From NCBI RefSeq assembly GCF_963678635.1, contig NC_087068.1, positions 5,165,079 to 5,229,078 on the forward strand: a DNA stretch of 64,000 nucleotides, given 5' to 3'. Position 1 is the stretch's first letter; the number at the start of each line of letters is the position of its first letter. Under the pieces are notes generated by a model, which had not been told where the DNA came from, made no database searches, and saw nothing but the letters and a program-made list of their open reading frames with translations. Both the position numbers and the translations under genes were made by a program. This stretch comes from Symsagittifera roscoffensis (taxonomy: Eukaryota > Xenacoelomorpha > Acoela > Convolutidae). Below, one piece after another: positions 54,536 to 62,600 of the stretch.

Positions 54536-55653
54536 GTGTATGATAATCCTGAGTATGGGTTATAAAATGTAATGTAACCAATTGTGTTTTTGGTATATCT
54601 GTCGTATTTATATATTACTTCAGTAGTTATAAACGGTGGTGGTAGTGATTGAGCTGTTATGTTAGGTGGGTTTAATGGGTAGGGATGTTGTGTAATATTG
54701 TTTAATTTAACTGTGATTTCAAACTTTAATTGTAAACTGTTTTGTTGGAGTATTTGAATATTGTGATCACGGATATCGTTGTGAATATCTTGGCGATATT
54801 GTAATCTATTAAGTGCCCAGTTATGAAGGCGGTTACTTTCTTGATGTTGTCCAAATAATGGTGGAGGTGCTGTGAATGTATTCCAATCTAATCTTAAAGG
54901 AATATTTGTTAATGATTGTTCTCGGTATCTTGCGTCGAGGTTGTTTGGAAAAGTTAAGTTAAAAGGTGTCGGTGAGATTTGACTAATTGATGGTGTTGAT
55001 GGGAGTGATAATGTTTCGGGTAGTGATGAAGATGTTGTATCTGTAGAAATGTCTATGGGGTCATTGACTAAATTTGGTTCACCTTGTGTGAATGAATGTG
55101 TAGTCCAGTATGGCAGTCGTGATGTTAGGTTTGGGGGGTTAAAAGGATTTTCTCGTGCTTGTTCAGATGTTGGTGTTGAACCTAAGTAATCTGAGGGTAG
55201 ACTTGAAGTGCTTCGTTGTGAAAAAAGTGTAGGAGTTTCTGGTGTGATACCAGTGGTGTTTTCTGGAGTGGTTTGTGATGGTGATTGAGGTATTTCGAAA
55301 TGAACTCGGGGAGTTTGAAAATTTCTATTTCGTCGAGGATGTATAATTTGTCTATTTATTTCTGTTGTGTTTTGGTTTTGACTAAGGTTTCGTATTCTAC
55401 TTAGTTCTTGTGGTAGTGTTGGGTAAAGATTATATGTTGGTTCACTTAGAGATGCTTGTCGTTGAACTGGTTCTAGTGGTTCAGATAAACGAGCGTGCCG
55501 TTCTTCAAAAGTGTATGGATTATCTTGAAAAGAAATTCGTGTAGATGTTTGAGGATTTTGAGTAGTTGAAGGTGGTGTTGGGTTATCTTGGGATGATGTC
55601 GGTGAAGACTGACTTTGTGACTGTTGGGTAGCAATTTTTGATAGTTTTTTGAA
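54523..55653 (-). CDS. 376-codon frame without any methionine, large retroelement
   Basis: Translating the minus strand from TTC at 55653 gives 376 sense codons before TAA at 54525-54523, with no ATG in frame. It is preceded directly by two in-frame stops (TAA TAA, 55659-55654). The first about 240 residues are Ser/Thr/Pro/Gln-rich; the last about 110 look folded (RLDWNTFTAPPPLFGQHQES, then LQLKFEITVKLNNITQHPY). Composition matches the 599-aa ORF. The length and the sense-strand bias argue for real coding. Expression would need a non-AUG start, or splicing: CAG at 55623-55621 could be an acceptor. The 3' end overlaps the Env start by 13 nt. Family unknown. Confidence 0.6.
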   Translation of the reverse strand, partial: FKKLSKIATQQSQSQSSPTSSQDNPTPPSTTQNPQTSTRISFQDNPYTFEERHARLSEPLEPVQRQASLSEPTYNLYPTLPQELSRIRNLSQNQNTTEINRQIIHPRRNRNFQTPRVHFEIPQSPSQTTPENTTGITPETPTLFSQRSTSSLPSDYLGSTPTSEQARENPFNPPNLTSRLPYWTTHSFTQGEPNLVNDPIDISTDTTSSSLPETLSLPSTPSISQISPTPFNLTFPNNLDARYREQSLTNIPLRLDWNTFTAPPPLFGQHQESNRLHNWALNRLQYRQDIHNDIRDHNIQILQQNSLQLKFEITVKLNNITQHPYPLNPPNITAQSLPPPFITTEVIYKYDRYTKNTIGYITFYNPYSGLSYTCIF

Positions 55654-55661
55654 TTATTACT

Positions 55662-55850
55662 TTAGTGAGAAAATTTGTGTTTATTATAATATTCTTCCAA
55701 AAAAATAATTAGGAAAATTGTTGCTAGGGCAAATGTGATGATTGCTTTCTTTATACATTTACATATGGTCAAAATGAGGGATGATAAAAATGTTATGAAA
55801 ATTACAAACAATAAAAAAATATCAGTTCTACTGAAAATTGTTCGTATCAT
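55662..55850 (-). CDS. Small membrane protein, 62 aa, large retroelement
   Basis: Two predicted spans (IFLLFVIFITFLSSLILTI and AIITFALATIFLIIFL) separated by CKCIKK, with a short charged tail. Its ATG overlaps the stop of the preceding frame as ATGA (55850-55847). The composition resembles small viroporin-like proteins, but that is inference only. Confidence 0.45.
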   Translation of the reverse strand: MIRTIFSRTDIFLLFVIFITFLSSLILTICKCIKKAIITFALATIFLIIFLEEYYNKHKFSH

Positions 55851-56077
55851 TTAGACAAGTTGTTGAAATCGTACCTGTGGATATATTCAAGGGTTTTGGA
55901 AAGTTGAAGGAATAGTTCAAGAGTAGTGTAGAAAATTAAAAAAATGTTACAAAAAATGATTAGTATTATTAGAAAAGATTCAAGTATATCAAAAAGAAAT
56001 ATTATAAAGGCTTCAAGTATTGAAAAAAAATGTTTAAAATTTATAAGTATTTGAGCAACGGTTTGAGAGAAGAGCAT
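55847..56077 (-). CDS. Small hydrophobic protein, 76 aa, large retroelement
   Basis: Residues about 13-58 are almost continuously hydrophobic (for example SFLIILIIFCNIFLIFY), enough for two spans, followed by a polar tail. The ATG comes immediately after the stop of an upstream frame (TAAATG, 56080-56075), and the stop overlaps the next start. It is part of the compact gene block between pol and env. Confidence 0.45.
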   Translation of the reverse strand: MLFSQTVAQILINFKHFFSILEAFIIFLFDILESFLIILIIFCNIFLIFYTTLELFLQLSKTLEYIHRYDFNNLSK

Positions 56078-56230
56078 TTAAGAAATGATCTCTTGGTCGA
56101 ATATTTTTTGCTGTTTGAGGCGATTTTCTAGTGTGGTCGGATTATTTATTAGTTTTTTGACAAGTGGGTTGAGTTTTGTAAAAAATTGTTGGGGGCAATT
56201 TTCATGGTGACTGGGAGGTCGTCTTTTTCT
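56078..56230 (-). CDS. 50-codon frame without ATG, large retroelement
   Basis: A basic, Lys/Asn/Pro-containing stretch (FFTKLNPLVKKLINNPTTLE) between a stop and TAA at 56080-56078, directly abutting the 76-aa gene. No ATG is in frame. It would need non-AUG initiation or splicing, and chance is possible. Confidence 0.25.
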   Translation of the reverse strand, partial: RKRRPPSHHENCPQQFFTKLNPLVKKLINNPTTLENRLKQQKIFDQEIIS

Positions 56231-56677
56231 TTATTTTTGTTTGTCAAATGATCCGGGGTATGGTGAGATTTTTATACTTTAGGCTAATTAAAATGTTCAT
56301 TTTGTTACTTTAGGCTAAGGTAACAAATTTGTTTTGGGGGTATTCGTGGTCTGAGTTGGGGAAATATTGTTGATCTTTGGGTTATTAGATAAGGGAGGGG
56401 TACGGTATTATGGTGATATTTATTTTAGTTGTCAAGTTGGAGTGGTTTGCTTATTTTTGACCTGGAGGTTGTAAAGTTATAGTTAGAGATGTGCCTGGAG
56501 TTCTTTATGAATCGTCTAATTGGTCTTAGTTTCAGTTAGAGAAAGTGACGGATTGGATGAATCCTATTGGTCTATTTTGAACTAGAATTATTGCGTACTT
56601 GTCAGCATGTTATTTTGAAAAATGGAAATGAAAAATGTTTCGGAGGTTTCAAGATTGTGAAGTATGAAGTCTTAAAA
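56231..56677. other. Gap between gag-pol and the downstream gene block
   Basis: No frame was found. The motif TACTTTAGGCTAA occurs twice in direct orientation, about 36 bp apart, near 56274-56320. On the minus strand this gives TTAGCCTAAAGTA twice, possible acceptor-like sites for a subgenomic transcript. Confidence 0.4.
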
Positions 56678-59600
56678 TTACTTTTTAAATTCTACTTTCT
56701 TTAATATTTTAGATTGGGGGATGAACATTTTGTAGTTTTTACGTGGTTGATTTCGGAGTCTTGTTGTTTTTCTATGTTCTGATTTGTCTATTTCTTCTTG
56801 GGGTATTATTTGCTCTGTCATTTTTCTATTTTTCCTTTGCTTTTGGGATTCTTTATGGTCTAGATTTTTTGTAGTGTTTTTGGTAGCGGTTGGTTTTGTG
56901 TTTTGATTTTCGGTGGGGTTATCATTTTGTTCTGTATTTTTCAGATGTGGTTCGTTTTGAACTATTTTTAATCCTGTGAAGGAATATAATTGGGTTAATT
57001 CGCGGAGTGCGTATTCTTTTGGGTAGTAAGGTAATAGGTTGTTTCGGTGCTGAACGATTTCTTTTTTATTGGAGTCGGTAATTTTATATGTGACATCAGT
57101 GGGTCTTGCAATTATTTGGTAGGGTCCTTTTCGGAGGGGTTGTAATTTTTTAGAAATTCCTTTTTGAGTATTAAAATTAGGTATGAGAACAAATGTTCCA
57201 ATTTTTAAATCGGTAGCTGGTGTAAAACGTGAATTGATTTGTTCATTTATGTTTTGTCTTTGTAATAACTTTTTTGTTATTTTTTGGTAAATTTCATTGT
57301 GTTTCTTATCTCGATTTAAAATCCATTCGGTGTGTGTACCGGAGGCTAATTTAAGAATTTGTGGGTGATGAAAATGATCTTCATCGTGTGTATGTAAAGG
57401 TAGGTTATAACAAATTGAGTCTTTATTTGGTTGACAATAACCTTGTGCGTTTTTATGGGAATTTGCTGTAAACATTATTGGTTTGCGTGGCTTTTGGTTA
57501 AAAACCATTTCGTATGGTGACATTCCTAGTGTTGTCGTAATTTGTGAGTTATATGCTAAGGGAAATAATTTTACATCTGCTGACCATTCGGTATATTTTG
57601 TATCATTTCGGTTGATGATACATCTAAGATATTCTTGTAGTGAACGGTTCATACCTTCGACTAAGCCGTTTGTCCAAGGTGCATGAGATGTACGTGGTTT
57701 GTGTTTAATGTTGTATAAATGACATAGTGTTATTATTTCATTATTTATGAATTCTGTACCATTGTCTGTGACTAAAATTTCTGGTAGTCCAAATTTTGCT
57801 ATCCAGTGTTCATAAAGTGTTGTATATGCGTAATAAGCATTACAATGTGGTACTGGGTTAAGTGCTACATAGTGTGTGAATGCGTCAACAATTACCATAA
57901 TGTAGGAGTTTCCTTCTGATGAGGGTGAAATTGGGCCTTTAGTATCAAATGAGATACGGTGATTAAAGTACAAACTTTGTCCTTTAAAATCTTGTTTTTG
58001 TGCTATTTGTTTTTGATTTGGGTAAGGTTTATTTAGTTGACATACTATACAATCATTGCATAGTACTTTTATCCAGATTGGTGCATTTGGGAAATAAAAA
58101 TTTTGTATAAAATTTGAATATGTTTTTTCTGATCCAGAGTGTCCTTTAATATTTTGTGTATGTGAAATATTAAAAGCGATGAGAATCATACTTAAAGGAA
58201 GACAGGGGACTATGGATTCGTTTAAGTTGTATTCTAAAAGGTCTGTAGTTTCATTAATTGTTGTGTAATTAAATTTGCGAAAATATCGGAGGAGTGTCTT
58301 GTTGCCTAGTATGGTTGAATCTGCTTTGGTAGGTTTAGTTTTATATTTGTGCCATGATTTTAGTTGTCGAATTATTGGGTCAAGATTTTGGTATTGTTTT
58401 AGTGTTGAAATTGTAATTGTTTCTGTTGGAGGGAGAAAAATGTTTTCAATTTCGAATTTAGATAAGGGTATTGTATCTAATGGGTCATGAAGGTCAAAAA
58501 CTTGATTTATTGTGTATTTCGAATCGGTTGTTGGTGGTCCTGATAAATTTATTTTATCAGTTAAATTTTCTTTTTCTATTAGTGGAAAATGGTCTTTTTT
58601 AGTTTGGTGTTGTTTTGTTCGTTTTTGTTGGGTGTTATTTTTTATCCATTGGGAATATGGAATTGGTTTAAAAGTTGATGTTCCAAGTAGGTCAACTTCA
58701 TAATGATTATTTTGACAATCTAAATAAAGTGGGAAATGTTGTAAATTATTTATTTGTGATTGTTCAATATCAGTTTTCACTGCATATTTGCATTCTAATC
58801 GGGGTGATGTTTCGTTTTCTGCAAGGTAGAATTTTATGTTTTTGGGTATTTCAACTGTTGTTTTTCGTGTAAGTAATTCAGGTGGTGTATTTCGACTTAA
58901 GGTGTCTGGTAATGCAAGATTTTTTCCTGCAGTCCAAACTATATGTAAGTTTGGAAATTTCATTAGAATTAATTGAAATCTGTAAACTCGGTGGTTTGGG
59001 TTAGATTTCTGTGTGAAAAGAAAAATGATTGGTTTGTGGTCTGTGAATAAAACTGTGGGATGTTGTGATCCAAGTATCAGAAATTCATATTCTGTCAGTG
59101 TATATATTATGGCTGTACATTCTCTCATTAGAGTTGAGAGTCGTAGCTCTGCTTGAGTGAATAATCGGGAATTTGCTGATATCAGGTTCATTTTATTTGT
59201 ACCATTATGTGATTGTAATAGTGCTGCGCCGATGCCAAAGTTCGAAGCATCGCACATTGCATAAAATGGTTGATCAGGGTCTGGAATTGTGTTTGAAATT
59301 TGTTCAGTTAAAAGTTTCTTTATTTCTTCGAATCGTGCATGATGTTCTGTATTCCATTCAAAATTATTTTGTTGTCTAAGGATGTTGTAAAATGGTCGTA
59401 GATATAATTGCATTTTATAAACATATTTACTTAAAAAGTTTAACATTCCAAGGAATTCTTGGATTTTCTTTTTATTTGTTGGTGGTTGAAGTCTTTGAAT
59501 AGCGTCAATGCGTGATTTCAGTGGAGTGATTGTTTTTCTTTCTATGTTATGTCCTAAGAATTTAACTCTTGTCAAAAAGAAGTGTGATTTATCGGGTGCT

Positions 59601-62600
59601 GCCTTCAGATTTTCGTTCTGAAGTATTTGGTGATATTTTTCTAAAACATTGAACATTTCGTCTTTTGTTTGTGATTGCATAAAAACATCGTCTAGATAGG
59701 TGATTGCGTTTTTCTTGAGTATTAGTGGTCTAAAAATTTTGCTCATAAAAGCTGAAAATGCTGCTGGTCCTATGGATATTCCATAGAATAAGCGGTTAAA
59801 TTCATATTGTTGGTTTCCGATAACAAATTGTGTTAAACGTCGTGATTGTTCATCTAGTGGCATTTGATTGTATGCACTATTCATGTCGGCGGTTGTGAAG
59901 TATTTGCCATTTATTTTTGTTAAAATAACTTGTATTGGTTCGATGGGCCAATTACATTTTGATTCATCTATGAGTGAATTGAGGTATCTAGCGTCGAGAA
60001 CGATTTTTAATGATTCTCCTTTAGCTAGAATGATAACGGGGTTGATGAATGTGTTGCCTTTTGGTTGTTCTTCTTTATTAACTGGTGATATAATATTGTA
60101 CTGTTCTAAAATATCGAGTAATCTGTTTACTTTATCATGTAAGTGAATTGGTACTTTACTTGCTCTCTGTTTTTTGAAAACTGCGTCTGGTTTTAATGGG
60201 AGATGTAGTGATGAACTGATTTTGCCAACATCGAATTTTGATGTTGCATAGACTGATGAATATTTAATGAGCTGTTTGGCTAACTTTTCGAATTCGTCTT
60301 GTGTTATTTGTGAATGTTGGAAATTAAACATTGTTAAAAATTTCTGTTGGTCCTCTGTGTAGTTACTTATGTTGAATGTAGGTTTGAAATATGGAGTTTT
60401 TGTGAAATAATCCGTATTTCTGTTTTCGTTACTTATTATATTATTTATAGATAATTCTTCATTAAGAATTGTAGATTGGCAAATATCTAGTAATTGGAGT
60501 ATATTATTTACGCGATAGGCTTTTTCGTGTATTGGTGATATTGTAGCGTTGGTTTCACAATATCCTAAAAGTCCTAAAGGTAATGTTACTTGGTAAGGTG
60601 TGTTGTTATAAACATGTAAGGAAATAATATCTGAATTCGAATTTTTCAAATGTTTTATTGAAGAGATTGTGATTTTGAAAAATTTATGAATAGGTTTGAA
60701 TTCAAAATCTGACATATAAAATTTTTGTTTGTTTTGTTCTTTATCATATTGGTGAACTTGTTTGATTGAAAAATTATAGATGTTTCCTGATAGTGGTTTC
60801 AGGTGTTTTCTTTGTTGGTTAAATATCGGATAGAATTTTGAAAAGAATGGTGGTTGTTTATTTAATCTTTGAAAAAATGTTAAGGATGTTTCTTTTGTTT
60901 TTGTATATTTATCTTTGATTAATATTTTACTATTTAGGATGTTAATTGTTGGTATATACTTCGAAATAAATGGTATTCCAATGATATTATATTTAATATC
61001 AGTGATATGGAATATTTGTTTAAATGGCTTATTTAGAATTTTACTTTGCTCCATTGTTCTGGTGGGGAGGAGAAATAATTGGATTTTTCCGTAGTTTATC
61101 AATGTTGATCCTTGTGCTGTTGCTAATTTGCTGGAGGTTTCAAGAGGTGTTAGCTTTGGGTGTAAGGTTTTTATTTCATTCCATGTGGGGATGTTTATTA
61201 TGTTTGATTCTGCTCCTGAATCAATTAAAAAATCTATTTCAAGGTCTGGTGGTTGAAATTCTTTATTTCTTGGGCTTTCTAAGAGAAATGGTATTGTCCA
61301 AATTTTTTCTTTGGGTTGTTCTTTTTGTATATTTTGGTAGATGTGGTTTGTATTCAAGCATTTTGTTTTGACATTTTGATTGGGTTGTTCTGTAGTATTT
61401 TTTGCATTTGTTTCTTGCGTTGTTGGTGTGGAATTTATGGGTGTAATGTAATAATTTTGAAGAAATTCTGATTGATTTTCATATATGTGTGATGAAAAAG
61501 GTTGTTCATATATGACAGATTCATAGTCATTTTCGACTTTTATCATATTGATAGAAAGAGTGTTTTCTGTATCACTTTCTGAATCTGATGATGTACAGTT
61601 TATTTGATTGAGTTGTAACGTATCAGTTACTGTGTCATCAATACCTGGAGGGTCTGATGTTGTTTCTGGGTTAGCTTGTACTTGATTGATTTGTCTTTGA
61701 TGTTTAGGTGTACTGCTTCTATGACGATTATTAGAGTTATTATAGTGATTATTATTCCGGTGTGGTGATTGGGAATAATTTCTATAACGGTTATTATAAC
61801 TTGAATGTCGGTTTTGTGAATTATTTCGCGATCTATTTTGATAATTGCTGTTTGGTCTGTTATAGTTCGATCTATTATATGAGTTATTCCTTGATCGATT
61901 ATTCGGGTAATTCTGGTTTCGGTTGTTTGAATAACTTCTATTTCGATTATAGGAGTAGTTTCTATTCCTATTGTATGATGAATTTCGTGATTGGTTGTTT
62001 GGATAGTAATTATTTCTTGATTGGGAATTAGATCTAGAAACAAATCGTTGTGTATTTGAATTTGATCTGGAGTAGTTATTTCTACTGTTTGGTCTATTGT
62101 AGTGATTTTGTGATGAATTTTGCGTGTTTCTTCGTTCTGGTGATCTTCCTCTATAACTTGAGTCAAATGGGGATTGATTTCTTGTATAACGTGTATTGTT
62201 CGGAAGTGGCTTTCCTGAACTGTTGTTGCTGTATACATTTTTGTTTGGTAGATTTTGATCTTTTTTCATGTATTGATAGAATGATTTATTTGGTTCTTTG
62301 TTTTTTTGAGGTTTATTTTGACTATCTTGTTGTTTTTGTCTACATTCGGAAATACTATGTCCGTATCGTCGGCAATAATTACACCATTTTTTGAAAGATG
62401 GTTTGCCTTTAAAGTTTGGGTTCTTTTCGTAAATATTAAGTATTTCAGTGATTTTTTCGACGAGGTCTGTATCTGATTCCTGTATATTGTTTATATTAGT
62501 GGGAGTCGTTTCAATTCTGTTAACGTATTGTAATTTCAGATTTTCCGTTTCTTCTAGTTTCATCGTGATTTCTGCTTGTTCTAGTTTGTCTACTAGTTTT

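Noticed and set aside
61627-62238. 203-codon minus-strand frame
   Set aside because: It overlaps the Asn/Arg/Ser repeat region of Gag-Pol in another frame; low-complexity repeats keep it open.
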